In this document: one piece after another, positions 35,787 through 43,619 of the stretch
Layout of the letters: each line of letters begins with the position of its first letter
How positions within the stretch are numbered: the stretch's first letter is position 1
From: Segatella oulorum JCM 14966
GTDB taxonomy: Bacteria > Bacteroidota > Bacteroidia > Bacteroidales > Bacteroidaceae
Assembly (NCBI RefSeq): GCF_000613785.1
Contig: NZ_BAJQ01000020.1
Location: 1-43,634 of the forward strand
Direction: 5' to 3'
DNA length: 43,634 nt
Program-made: the position numbers and the translations under genes
Notes under the pieces: generated by a model
Databases searched by the model: none
The model's input: the letters and a program-made list of their open reading frames with translations, nothing else
Told to the model about the DNA's origin: nothing

Positions 35787-36181
35787 CTATAACACACCTT
35801 TCACGCCATACACCTCAATACTCTCAAGGATGTCCTCGTGGTTGTGGTTGGTAATAGTTTCTGTGAGCCTCAGGCCGTGGAAGCTGCCACCCTCCACGCC
35901 GTCCATGGCTGCGCGGATTTGGGCAATCAAAGCCCAAGCGGCTTCTTGTCCGCCCTCCAACCAATCGGTTACAACGTGCAACCTTATGCTGCCTTCACCA
36001 CGATAGCCACCACCCACGTAGGGTTGCCACGCTATCGGGCCAAACTCTACGAACACGGCGGGACGTGCCCAACTGTCTTCCTGCTCAATGAACTCCACGT
36101 TGTGGTTCCACAAATCAACGTGCTTCACTGCTTCAATCTTTTCCATCGCTCCTTGAGGGCTGCATACAATTCTTTTCTCAT
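35787..36181 (-). pseudogene. Head-tail/tail completion protein, frameshifted near its N-terminus
   Basis: An ATG at 36181 (MRKELYAALKER) overlaps the upstream stop as ATGA, the coupling expected of the true start, but that frame stops after 18 codons. The conserved body (MEKIEAVKHVDLWNHNVEFI onward) is in another frame. One extra A at CGATGG near 36151 (CGAATGG) gives a continuous 131-aa protein. The body (PAVFVEFGPIAWQPY, then RLHVVTDWLEGG) resembles small tail-completion proteins encoded after virion-morphogenesis genes. Without repair, translation might begin at 36146, giving 119 aa. Confidence 0.65.
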
Positions 36182-36735
36182 TTTCCGTTTAGTTTGAATT
36201 CGTTGTTAAAATATTCCTCTAAGTTTTGCTCGATGATTTCCGTCACAGCCTTTTCCACTTCTGCCGACGCACCGAGGAACTGCCGCCGAGGTATCTTGAT
36301 GCTGCTGCCCACCTTCATCAAGGCCATGAATTTCCAAAAGGCGGCCTCGCTGCTGAGCTGCTGTGTGCGGTGGTCGCCTCGCTTTTCGCCATTCTTCTTG
36401 CGGCCGAAACCGCCTGCACACTCGTAATAGCGATGCCAAAAATAGCCTTTCATGCGCTGCGTCACCTTGATTTCTCCACCCTCGTTGTGGAGGTCGGCCG
36501 CAGGGTGAGCGGAATAGAACGTTACGCCGTCATGGGTGATTTTGCTCATAATGCTGCGGCGCAAACCGCCTGTGTCGACCAACGTGGCACGCCCAGGGCG
36601 CAAGGGGCTGCGGCGGCGTGCCCACTTCTCGGTGAAGAAAGCCTGACGCGCAAAGTTTTGGTCGAACTCATCTTTCAGCTCCACCTGCACGTCTTTCAGT
36701 ATGCGGGCAAGCACTTGTGTTAAATCATTTTCCAT
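36178..36735 (-). CDS. Phage virion morphogenesis protein (Mu gpG / Phage_tail_S-like)
   Basis: 185 aa. The pattern WARRRSPLRPGRATLVDTGG, then LRRSIMSKI and FYSAHPAADLHNEGG, is typical of the virion-morphogenesis family, which completes the tail or the head-tail joint. A later segment, IKIPRRQFLGASAEVEK, is the conserved C-terminal motif. It overlaps the preceding gene by 11 nt and the next by four. It lies between early genes and the cargo unit, on the same strand as the early genes. Confidence 0.85.
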   Translation of the reverse strand: MENDLTQVLARILKDVQVELKDEFDQNFARQAFFTEKWARRRSPLRPGRATLVDTGGLRRSIMSKITHDGVTFYSAHPAADLHNEGGEIKVTQRMKGYFWHRYYECAGGFGRKKNGEKRGDHRTQQLSSEAAFWKFMALMKVGSSIKIPRRQFLGASAEVEKAVTEIIEQNLEEYFNNEFKLNGK

Positions 36736-36979
36736 CGTCGTCGAAATCGAAGAGCAAAAGTGGACGGGGCGAGTCGTTGTTGTCGCGGCGCACTTTCACG
36801 TCAATCTTGAGCATCTTATACATGGCGCGCTCGCTGATGCCATAGACGGGATAAATATAACGGCGCCAAATCTCTCGGTTGGAAAGACCCGACCTCGCCC
36901 ATTGCTGATATATCGCGTTCACGTCGGCCACGCGCTTGAGATAGCTCACGCCACGACGGCGCTCATTGTCCACTTTCAT
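36725..36979 (-). CDS. Small basic protein with HTH-like segment (84 aa)
   Basis: Contains VNAIYQQWARSGLSNREIWRRY and YGISERAMYKMLK split over ~45 residues, which looks like a helix-turn-helix. The C-terminus is acidic (FDFDDDGK). It may be a regulator acting where early genes give way to morphogenesis genes, but no family is certain. It overlaps the virion-morphogenesis gene by 11 nt. Confidence 0.55.
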   Translation of the reverse strand: MKVDNERRRGVSYLKRVADVNAIYQQWARSGLSNREIWRRYIYPVYGISERAMYKMLKIDVKVRRDNNDSPRPLLLFDFDDDGK

Positions 36980-37076
36980 CGTCTTTTGAGATTATTTTTG
37001 TTGTCAATTCATTTAACCGCAAAAGCATGACAGCCCCATTGCTGCCATGCTATCACCTATATATCCGATATAACGC

Positions 37077-37643
37077 CTACACCGCGTCTTCCTTCTTAGG
37101 TTCAACATAAAAGGTTTCTTCCTGTGTCACCTGTATGCCGCATATTGCCATCGCCTCGCGCATCGTGACCGTGCGATCATCGCCTGTCGGGGTGTCGTAC
37201 ACGGCAACCTCCTCGAGGTCGCGGTCGGCAAGCAGCTTGTCTTTCGCTATCTCCTCGGTCTGTCGAATGTAAGTGAACGGAAGGAACTTCTTTGCCAGCT
37301 GCAGGGCACTCGGCCAGGTGAATCCCTTGAGTGTCTTCAGCTTTGGGGTTCCGGTGCGGAAGCCGATTGTGCCGTGCGCCATGTTGAGGCTCTTCTTTTT
37401 TGCGAAGAGTTCGGCCTGGTTCTCGGTTGCAAAGGCTTGCAGGGTGTCGAAAGCCTTGTCCCTTTCATCAGTGAGGACAGCCAACTTGTCGGCATACTTC
37501 TCGCGAATTTTTGCACACTGCAGCTCGATGTCCGCATTGATTTTCTGTACTTGGGCGTCGCTCTTGGCATAAGCTGCAAACGCTTCGTCTGCTGCTTCTC
37601 TGCTCACGCCCGTGATAATCACTTTCTTTTTTCTTGTTGCCAT
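37077..37643 (-). CDS. gam: Mu Gam-like DNA-end protection protein
   Basis: Binds double-strand ends and shields linear phage DNA from host exonucleases. 188 aa. The N-terminal coiled coil (KINADIELQCAKIREKYAD) is followed by LFAKKKSLNMAHGTIGFRTG and LKTLKGFTWPSALQLAKKF, the signature of the Gam family (Ku-like fold). Then come TEEIAKDKLLADRD and the C-terminal tail. It lies in the early operon, as in Mu. Confidence 0.88.
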   Translation of the reverse strand: MATRKKKVIITGVSREAADEAFAAYAKSDAQVQKINADIELQCAKIREKYADKLAVLTDERDKAFDTLQAFATENQAELFAKKKSLNMAHGTIGFRTGTPKLKTLKGFTWPSALQLAKKFLPFTYIRQTEEIAKDKLLADRDLEEVAVYDTPTGDDRTVTMREAMAICGIQVTQEETFYVEPKKEDAV

Positions 37644-37673
37644 AATGATGAATATTAAGTATTGAATTAAAAA

Positions 37674-38147
37674 TTAGTTCTCAATTGATTGATTTGCCGG
37701 AAGCATTATCACAGCTCCCCGTTTAGTCCCCCTCGCCTCGGAGGAGCCGGGGGAGGCTTCCTTTTTCCGCTTTATCGCCCGCAGTTTCACGGCAAGGGCC
37801 TCCAATTCGTCGATGCTGATGTGGCGGAAGGCTTTGCCGGCAATGCGCACATCTTTGCAAAAGGCATCCACACGGTTCCAGTTGGTGGTGTCGATACCGA
37901 GCTGCTGCATGAGCTTTAACACCTCACTGCGCCTGCGGCGGAGTTGCCTTCTGATGCCTTCCACGAACTCGTCGTAGCCTGTTTCACGCTCCATGTCGCG
38001 ACACATACGGTCATACTCCTGTCGTGTAGTTTCGCGCAGCGAGGTGGTGCGGCCATCGGTGTATTGCGACACCAACGTCTCCTTGTCTGCTCCCGGCATT
38101 TTCTTGAGCAGGGTGTAAAAGCGGGCGTAGTTGCGTTCGTGGGTCAT
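37674..38147 (-). CDS. Early phage protein, GemA/gp16-like candidate (157 aa)
   Basis: The start MTHERNYARFYTLLKKMPG at 38147 overlaps the upstream stop as ATGA; the longer reading from 38330 is a shadow of the neighbouring gene. The middle (EFVEGIRRQLRRRRSEVLKL) and end (WNRVDAFCKDVRIAGKAFRH, ISIDELEALAVKLRAI) resemble the DUF1018/GemA pattern of Mu-like early operons. GemA alters host gene expression and supercoiling in Mu. The link here is by weak similarity and position only. Confidence 0.55.
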   Translation of the reverse strand: MTHERNYARFYTLLKKMPGADKETLVSQYTDGRTTSLRETTRQEYDRMCRDMERETGYDEFVEGIRRQLRRRRSEVLKLMQQLGIDTTNWNRVDAFCKDVRIAGKAFRHISIDELEALAVKLRAIKRKKEASPGSSEARGTKRGAVIMLPANQSIEN

Positions 38148-38449
38148 TGCGGTTCGTTTGAGGGTTGCATGTAATACACTTGCAAAGGCTTCCCATTGCG
38201 CTTGATCAGCAGACGTGTTTCGCCATCCTCGGTCATTAAGTTGGCCGTTACGTCGCTCCTTACGTTGATGTCGCGGCGCGTGTAGAGCGTTTGAATGAAG
38301 GCATCGATGAAATCGAGCAAATCTATCCACTCCTCGGGCGTGTTGTCAATGCCACGCATGGCGTAGTGCTGACTTACCTCCATCTGCAACCGCAACAGCC
38401 ACTCAGGTTTATCGTTCGGTGTCATCGAATAGTGTCTTAATTGTGTCAT
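38144..38449 (-). CDS. Early phage protein of unknown function (101 aa)
   Basis: Starts MTQLRHYSMTPNDKPEWLLR at 38449. It is acidic and helical in the middle (EEWIDLLDFIDAFIQTLYT) with a short strand-rich end (ETRLLIKRNGKPLQVYYM). It overlaps the next gene by four bases, so the pair is translationally coupled. No family is recognised. Confidence 0.6.
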   Translation of the reverse strand: MTQLRHYSMTPNDKPEWLLRLQMEVSQHYAMRGIDNTPEEWIDLLDFIDAFIQTLYTRRDINVRSDVTANLMTEDGETRLLIKRNGKPLQVYYMQPSNEPQ

Positions 38450-38500
38450 ATTCGTTTTATTTTTTATGATTTTATCTGTCTCCTGCCTTCCACTCAATCG

Positions 38501-38704
38501 TTACCACGCATCGAGCCTGCCGCTGCCTTTACAAACGGGGCATCCTTGCACGTAGCGTTCACGATAGCAGTTTTCCTGCCAGTGATAGCCGTTGCCCTGA
38601 CAATAGGTGCACACGTGCCCACGGCTCAAAAAACACTCTTTCATACTCCCTCCTGGACTCATCAGTCCGGGGGTGATTTCGATAGTTCGTTTTTCCTTGC
38701 TCAT
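38501..38704 (-). CDS. Small zinc-finger protein, DnaJ-type Cys motifs (67 aa)
   Basis: Two motifs, CTYCQGNGYHW and CPVCKGSGRL, match the CxxCxGxG zinc-binding repeats of DnaJ and related small phage proteins. One pair of such motifs forms a single zinc site. It starts MSKEKRTIEITPG at 38704 and overlaps the preceding small gene's stop. It may bind DNA or act as a chaperone-like adaptor in early phage development. Confidence 0.7.
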   Translation of the reverse strand: MSKEKRTIEITPGLMSPGGSMKECFLSRGHVCTYCQGNGYHWQENCYRERYVQGCPVCKGSGRLDAW

Positions 38705-38711
38705 ACTCTTT

Positions 38712-38882
38712 TTACTCAATTACTAATTGCACATTGAAATGAAACTCACGGCACAGCCGCCTTATCTGCCTTATCTTGAACGGCTCGCCACCCACGCCGA
38801 AGAAGATGGTGTGCTCGCGCGTGTTGGCCCTCACGCCTTTCTTCCGTAACCTATAGAGTAGGTTGTCTCGCTTGTTTGCCAT
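38712..38882 (-). CDS. Small basic early protein (56 aa)
   Basis: Reads MANKRDNLLYRLRKKGVRAN and ends NVQLVIE. It is strongly basic and helical, and the segment GGEPFKIRQIRRLCREF suggests nucleic-acid contact. It fills the gap between the zinc-finger gene and the ATPase gene; its start lies next to the ATPase stop. No family is recognised. Confidence 0.6.
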   Translation of the reverse strand: MANKRDNLLYRLRKKGVRANTREHTIFFGVGGEPFKIRQIRRLCREFHFNVQLVIE

Positions 38883-38883
38883 A

Positions 38884-39507
38884 TCACACTTTATTTGATG
38901 TTCTCAATATTCCTTCTTCCCACACAACAAAACTGTTTCCGGCATCGGGATTGAAACGTCCCTGACAATAAGCCCTGAAACCGACAACCCTCACCTTCAC
39001 GCCTGCTTTGTAGCGTAAACGTAATGCACCACTGCCTAAGGGTTGACTCTTCTTCTCCATGCTCACGAAAATAAAACTCTTCCGTGGAAAGGTTTCAATC
39101 AGTTTCTTGGTTTCGGGCCACTCCCAGCCGCTTTCCTGATAGCTGTCCACGATGATGAACTTCGCACTGTGCCGTTTCTTCAGTCTGGCGGCCAAGTCTT
39201 CTATCGTGTCCTCCGTCACTACGCGGAACCAGCCCTGCCGTTTGTCCATTTCAAACAGTTTGATACGGTCTTGGAAACTCTGACTGATACCTTCTTCATA
39301 GCTTGCATACAATACCTGCCCGTAGTGGGTCAGTTCACGAGCCAGCTGCATCACAAACGAGCTTTTTCCGGCGGCACTGGCTCCGCTGATGAACCATGTA
39401 GAGTTTTCCTCGGGTAAACCGAAACACTCCGCCCAGCGGCCACCCCACGGCAGCGTCTTGTAGGTCTTCATAGCAATCTCCTTCGGACTGTATGCTCGTT
39501 TCGCCAT
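38884..39507 (-). CDS. RecA/DnaB-like P-loop ATPase
   Basis: 207 aa from ATG 39507 (MAKRAYSPKEIAMKTYKTLP); the longer start at 39561 is unlikely. Walker A is SGASAAGKSSF, Walker B is KFIIVDSYQE, and a later segment SFIFVSMEKKSQPLGSGAL fits the RecA-type core. The family includes replicative-helicase-like ATPases and recombination mediators. In this early operon a role in phage DNA replication or transposition is probable. Confidence 0.72.
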   Translation of the reverse strand: MAKRAYSPKEIAMKTYKTLPWGGRWAECFGLPEENSTWFISGASAAGKSSFVMQLARELTHYGQVLYASYEEGISQSFQDRIKLFEMDKRQGWFRVVTEDTIEDLAARLKKRHSAKFIIVDSYQESGWEWPETKKLIETFPRKSFIFVSMEKKSQPLGSGALRLRYKAGVKVRVVGFRAYCQGRFNPDAGNSFVVWEEGILRTSNKV

Positions 39508-39509
39508 AG

Positions 39510-39749
39510 TTATTTTTTCAGAACTTCTATTAAGTAATCGGCAGCCACACGAGATAACCATGCCACACTTCGGAATACATCTCCAGCAGTATTATCACCC
39601 TCTAATTTTGCCTGCTGGCAAGTTTGAGTATACAGGTCTTTGGCAATCTCATACCTACGCTGCTCCCAGTCTATCTTGTGTTTATTGGAGTTCTGTACAT
39701 CCTGTTCAAGACTCTCCATTAAAGCCTCTTTTTCTTTCTTTGTCATCAT
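39510..39749 (-). CDS. Small helical early protein (79 aa)
   Basis: Charged and helical throughout (MTKKEKEALMESLEQDVQN, then AGDVFRSVAWLSRVAADYL). There are two adjacent ATG starts, at 39749 and 39746. It ends three bases before the ATPase start. Not recognised. Confidence 0.6.
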   Translation of the reverse strand: MMTKKEKEALMESLEQDVQNSNKHKIDWEQRRYEIAKDLYTQTCQQAKLEGDNTAGDVFRSVAWLSRVAADYLIEVLKK

Positions 39750-39754
39750 GATTA

Positions 39755-39982
39755 CTACTCTTCCGTTTTAATTGACTCTACTTTGTATTTCAAAAAACCG
39801 TAAATGATATGTGGATAATGGTGGATTGGGCAAGGCTTTCCTACTTCAACTATCCACAGTGGAATATAGGAGTCTTTCCATATCTCATTTTGAAATGGAC
39901 CGGCTTCCTCTACAAGACCAGCATCATTTACTCGTAACCAAAGAAGATCTTGTCCTTTATCCTCAAGTGTTATCTTTGTCAT
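39755..39982 (-). CDS. Small early protein of unknown function (75 aa)
   Basis: Starts MTKITLEDKGQDLLWLRVND. It is beta-rich and acidic, with aromatic residues (YIPLWIVEVGKP, YPHIIYGFLKYKV). It is tightly packed between the MuB-like gene and the next small gene, so part of the early operon. Not recognised. Confidence 0.6.
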   Translation of the reverse strand: MTKITLEDKGQDLLWLRVNDAGLVEEAGPFQNEIWKDSYIPLWIVEVGKPCPIHHYPHIIYGFLKYKVESIKTEE

Positions 39983-39986
39983 TATA

Positions 39987-40862
39987 TCATGCTCCTTTCT
40001 TCATCTTTTCAATTTCAGTGTAAACCCTTCTCAGCCCGCCGCCACTTCTACGCACAATCTGTCCGATGTCGATGCCTTTCGGGGCATTTACGCTTGCAAC
40101 CACGCGGGCCTGCTCCATCAGGAACGCCTTGCGGTCATCTTCCTGGTCGGGTGTCACCTGGCTATACTTGCCGCCATAGCGGGAGAATATCTCGGCATAG
40201 CCCACCTTCCGGCATTCCATCATGCGGTCAATCTTGGCACGCAAGCCGTCGGCACCCATCATATACCAACCACAGCACATTTCTGTGGCGTTCCATAAGG
40301 CCTTCAGTTCAAGGAAAGCTTCATATTGCAGGTCGCCTGCTTCGTCGAGTACCACCAGCGGATGCTCCATCGAGCGCAGGTAATACACCAAATCCTCGTA
40401 GGTATCCTGATACTTACCACTTGTGCCCACGCCGAACTCACGGGCAATCTTCTTCACCAGCGCACGCTTGGTCTTCACCTGTGAGCAGTCCACATACACG
40501 GCATTGCGATGTTCGTTTACATACCAGCGCGCTGTATAGGTCTTGCCGATATTCGGCAAATCGCAGAGAATGACGCTCAGACTACGTTCCTGACACGCCT
40601 CCATCTGAAGGCTGACATACTTGAAGGTCTCCGTCTGTGCACCTTTCCACTCAATCGTCTCGCGGAGGTTCACGTCCAGTCTCCGAGCGATATTCACCCA
40701 GTTGGCATCGCTCAGTGCGCGTTCCGTCTGCCCCTTTTTCAGCGCGTTGTAGACGCTTGCCGAGATACCCAATGCCGATGCGTGCTTTGCGTCGCTCGGA
40801 TAATTCTTGCGGTTGGCTGCCATGGCCTCCAATATCCGCTGTTTTTGCTCTGTTGAAATCAT
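39987..40862 (-). CDS. MuB-like transposition ATPase
   Basis: An AAA+ ATPase that binds target DNA and activates the transposase. 291 aa from ATG 40862 (a TTG at 40868 is possible). The N-terminal helix-turn-helix (SALGISASVYNALKKG) is followed by Walker A in CDLPNIGKTYTARW, Walker B in PLVVLDEAGDLQYEA and a sensor segment GWYMMGADGLRAKI. The C-terminal helical part follows. The N-terminal HTH plus AAA+ core is the MuB layout. It lies directly downstream of the MuA-type gene, as in Mu. Confidence 0.88.
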   Translation of the reverse strand: MISTEQKQRILEAMAANRKNYPSDAKHASALGISASVYNALKKGQTERALSDANWVNIARRLDVNLRETIEWKGAQTETFKYVSLQMEACQERSLSVILCDLPNIGKTYTARWYVNEHRNAVYVDCSQVKTKRALVKKIAREFGVGTSGKYQDTYEDLVYYLRSMEHPLVVLDEAGDLQYEAFLELKALWNATEMCCGWYMMGADGLRAKIDRMMECRKVGYAEIFSRYGGKYSQVTPDQEDDRKAFLMEQARVVASVNAPKGIDIGQIVRRSGGGLRRVYTEIEKMKKGA

Positions 40863-40947
40863 ATTCAAATGGTGTTTTAATGTTGTTCTAATATTGTTCT
40901 GTTGAAAACTTGCTGCTTATGATGCGTCAGTAATCTGTTGGTTTATG

Positions 40948-42948
40948 CTATATGTCTGCATACGCTCTCTCCTCTGCACTTGGTAGCAATGCCGTCGACT
41001 CGTTTTTGTAATCTTTTGAAGCCATGGGGGTAAGTTCCAATGGCTCCTCATGCTGCATCTGCGTGGTCGGTTTCAGTATTCCCAGCCCGTCGATAGTGTT
41101 GTCCTCTATATACTTGTTAAACTTTGCAATCTTTTTCTGCTGCTCCACGAATGCCGCTTGATCTTCTTCAGTCTGTTCGGCCATCACACGACTGTAGGTC
41201 TTCACCTTTTCCACGGTGTCAATGAATTTACCGCTTTGATAAATAAAGACTTCGCCGGGATTACCTTCATTGTCGGGCAGATAGCAGGCCGTCACCTTGT
41301 AGTTATTCGGCTCAAGCCGCTCCAGCACGCTTGTGTCGCTCAGCCACCACTCTTCGTGTGCTACCCGTACCGTTGAGTTCCTACGGATACTCGTCTCCAC
41401 ATGTTCGCCGATATGATAGGCCAGTGTCTTTTCGTCATAGGGTAGCAGACCCGGATTGATGTTTGCTTCGAGCACTTGCCAACGTGTCATGCCCGGATAC
41501 ATTTTCTGATTAGGGTGCAGCATGTTGTTCCACTCTTCATTATCCTTACGGTCATCGGCCACCAGCTGCTCCCATGTAAAGTATTCTTTATCCTCATAAT
41601 GTTCGTTGGTTTCGTCACTCACCTTCTTATACTCTTGACGCCATTTTCCTTTACCATAGAAGCGGCCGATACCTTCGTGGTTCTTGTGTATCACGCTGCG
41701 CTTCTTTGCACCATTCAGCGGCTCGGCATATTTCTCCTGCGAGTTCAATGGGGCGCAGAAGCGCACGAATTGAAATACATTCTCGGCTTTCAGAAAGCCC
41801 TCTTTGTAACGGCTCATCAGGTGGTTCTCCACCTCAATGCCGGCAGGGATGCCCCAACCATGGCGGGCTATCAGCCGGAACATATCGCGGAAACAATCCA
41901 CCACGAGTCCCTCGTCTTTCTTCCGTGCATAGCTCGCGCCAAGTACACACTGGCTCACCACGTCGTAGGCATAGTAGGCATGTACGCGCTGCTTCGTATC
42001 CTTCAGTTTGCGCGTCAGGTCTACGTCGTCCATCGTGATTTGACTCAATGAGAACGAGCCGCCATGACGGTGCATGTGGGGCATCTGTTCGTGCATGAAA
42101 GTACTCCAGCCCGATAATTGCTGATCAATGAGTACCTTGTTATTCGGCTTGTTCAGGTAGTTGTTGATGGTGGTCTCGCTCAACTCTTTCGGGTCGCCCG
42201 TCTTTTTGTCGGTAAAGTCATCAGGGTTCATTAGTTCGCCGGTCTTCGGGTCGTACACGTCCAGCTCGCCGCAGACAAACATGTTGTACATTTCAGCGAT
42301 GTTCGTGTTGAACGGCTTATTGGGTAATACGGCCAAACCGAGTATCAGCCGTTCGGTCTTGTAGTCCACTTTTCGCGTATTCTGATTGCCGAACTTGCCG
42401 CTGATAAGGCTACCGTAGCCTCCATCCCTATACTCATTCACTTTTTTTCTGAAACGCAGTGCACTCGTGGGCAACGTGTGGCCGAATTCGTCTTTTAGAG
42501 CCTTGATGGCTTGCACCATATCCTCCCAGTTATACTTGCGTCCCATCAGCTTTTGCGCCGTGGCGGCACGGTTGTAGAGTTTAATGCAGCAATTCAGCAC
42601 GCTCGCATTTGTCACATACTCCTTGATTTTCTCAGGACTCAGTTCCAAGCCAGTCTTGTCCCTGTCATGAAAGAACGCCACGGCGTTTTGGTCGGTTTCG
42701 TAGTTACTGCATACCCACAGCTTCAGATGGGTGAGGTCACCGTCGGGATAGAGTTCCTGCACCTTTTCCTTATAGATGCGTGGAAGGCTGTCAATGGCGA
42801 CGAGGGCATAGTTACCCAGCCCCTTTCCCTGACGGACAACATCTATCTGACCACGCCCCGCTTTCTTAGCGTAGTTGGCACTGGTCATGATGCCTTTGCC
42901 CACCAGTTCACGGGCAGAGATGCACAGTTTGCCTTCGTAGTACTCCAT
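40948..42948 (-). CDS. MuA-like DDE transposase
   Basis: Pairs phage ends and joins them to target DNA. 666 aa, the size of MuA (663). The N-terminal winged-helix part begins MEYYEGKLCISARELVG. The core carries D307/D308 in ITMDDVDL, E374 in GIEVENHLMSR, and E409 in KYAEPLNGAKKR. By alignment E374 stands where MuA has its second Asp. The spacing of 67 residues from D307 to E374 equals that in MuA; the next step is 35 rather than 56. The later PNQKMYPGMTRWQVLE is a conserved motif of Bacteroidetes MuA homologues. The C-terminus should contact the MuB-like ATPase. Confidence 0.9.
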   Translation of the reverse strand: MEYYEGKLCISARELVGKGIMTSANYAKKAGRGQIDVVRQGKGLGNYALVAIDSLPRIYKEKVQELYPDGDLTHLKLWVCSNYETDQNAVAFFHDRDKTGLELSPEKIKEYVTNASVLNCCIKLYNRAATAQKLMGRKYNWEDMVQAIKALKDEFGHTLPTSALRFRKKVNEYRDGGYGSLISGKFGNQNTRKVDYKTERLILGLAVLPNKPFNTNIAEMYNMFVCGELDVYDPKTGELMNPDDFTDKKTGDPKELSETTINNYLNKPNNKVLIDQQLSGWSTFMHEQMPHMHRHGGSFSLSQITMDDVDLTRKLKDTKQRVHAYYAYDVVSQCVLGASYARKKDEGLVVDCFRDMFRLIARHGWGIPAGIEVENHLMSRYKEGFLKAENVFQFVRFCAPLNSQEKYAEPLNGAKKRSVIHKNHEGIGRFYGKGKWRQEYKKVSDETNEHYEDKEYFTWEQLVADDRKDNEEWNNMLHPNQKMYPGMTRWQVLEANINPGLLPYDEKTLAYHIGEHVETSIRRNSTVRVAHEEWWLSDTSVLERLEPNNYKVTACYLPDNEGNPGEVFIYQSGKFIDTVEKVKTYSRVMAEQTEEDQAAFVEQQKKIAKFNKYIEDNTIDGLGILKPTTQMQHEEPLELTPMASKDYKNESTALLPSAEERAYADI

Positions 42949-42960
42949 TGTGCTCCTCCT

Positions 42961-43329
42961 TTACCTTAACCCTGTAGCCCAGTCCTGAATGCCCTGTATG
43001 TCGCTTGTCATCACATTGTCGTAATGGCGCACTTTCTCACCATGTTTGAACACGTCGCATACAGGTTCTTTCTTTGAAAACTCCAGCAGAATATCGCCAC
43101 GATAATATCTCATGTAGCCGTCCGCGTCATGCAGAACCTCCCATTCGGGAGCCTCAATCATCACGATACCTCTACGCTCCAACGCAAGGGTGCGTATCTT
43201 CCTTGCAAGGTCATTACCCTCATTCATGTCTTCAAAGTGAATGGCGTTATACATGGTACGCTTGGAAACATTGAACGCCTTCGCGATAAACTCGCGGTCT
43301 TCCTTCTTGATGTGAATGTACTTTTTCAT
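42961..43329 (-). CDS. Early regulatory HTH protein
   Basis: 122 aa. The N-terminal REFIAKAFNVSKRTMYNAIH is a helix-turn-helix. The rest is a small mixed domain (YMRYYRGDILLEFSKKE). It lies 12 nt before the MuA-like gene in the early operon. It may be a Ner-like negative regulator or a transposition accessory protein; the family is not certain. Confidence 0.6.
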   Translation of the reverse strand: MKKYIHIKKEDREFIAKAFNVSKRTMYNAIHFEDMNEGNDLARKIRTLALERRGIVMIEAPEWEVLHDADGYMRYYRGDILLEFSKKEPVCDVFKHGEKVRHYDNVMTSDIQGIQDWATGLR

Positions 43330-43362
43330 AATCTTTAATTTCTTAAATCGTTAAATAATTGC

Positions 43363-43428
43363 AGGCGGCGTGGAATCGAACCCCGGTTGCTGATATTATA
43401 GTCCGCTACCATTCGGACGTAGCTGCCT
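43363..43428 (-). other. tRNA-like sequence lacking an anticodon arm
   Basis: On the minus strand AGGCAGC can pair with GCCGCCT (one mismatch) as an acceptor stem. TA follows, then a D-arm GTCC-GAATGGTAGC-GGAC, and a T-arm with loop GGTTCGATTCC. Only 14 nt separate the D- and T-arms, too few for an anticodon arm and variable loop, and no CCA is encoded. It is therefore not a normal tRNA gene. It may be a decayed tRNA, an RNA mimic, or chance. Confidence 0.3.
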
Positions 43429-43451
43429 TAAGCTATTATCCTACTATCTAA

Positions 43452-43619
43452 CTACCTTACAATTTCCTCATACACGGTTTCACCCGTCTCATTGCACACA
43501 ATCGATACAACCCCACCCTTATAGTCGGCGAAGTAACTCTCACTCGTTCCGTTGAAATTACAAATCCAATCCAGGCAGTATTCGTAAGTCGATTCCCAAC
43601 CCTTGTTGTTACTGCTCAT
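43452..43619 (-). CDS. Small early phage protein (55 aa)
   Basis: Reads MSSNNKGWESTYEYCLDWIC and ends GETVYEEIVR. It is acidic with several aromatic residues and two cysteines. It is read toward the HTH regulator, so it belongs to the early leftward region. Not recognised. Small acidic early phage proteins are often inhibitors of host factors, but nothing in the sequence shows that. Confidence 0.5.
   Translation of the reverse strand: MSSNNKGWESTYEYCLDWICNFNGTSESYFADYKGGVVSIVCNETGETVYEEIVR

Noticed and set aside
38501..38882. Anti-CRISPR assignment for the small early proteins
   Set aside because: Their size and position would allow it, but no sequence feature supports a specific inhibitor and no associated regulator gene is seen.
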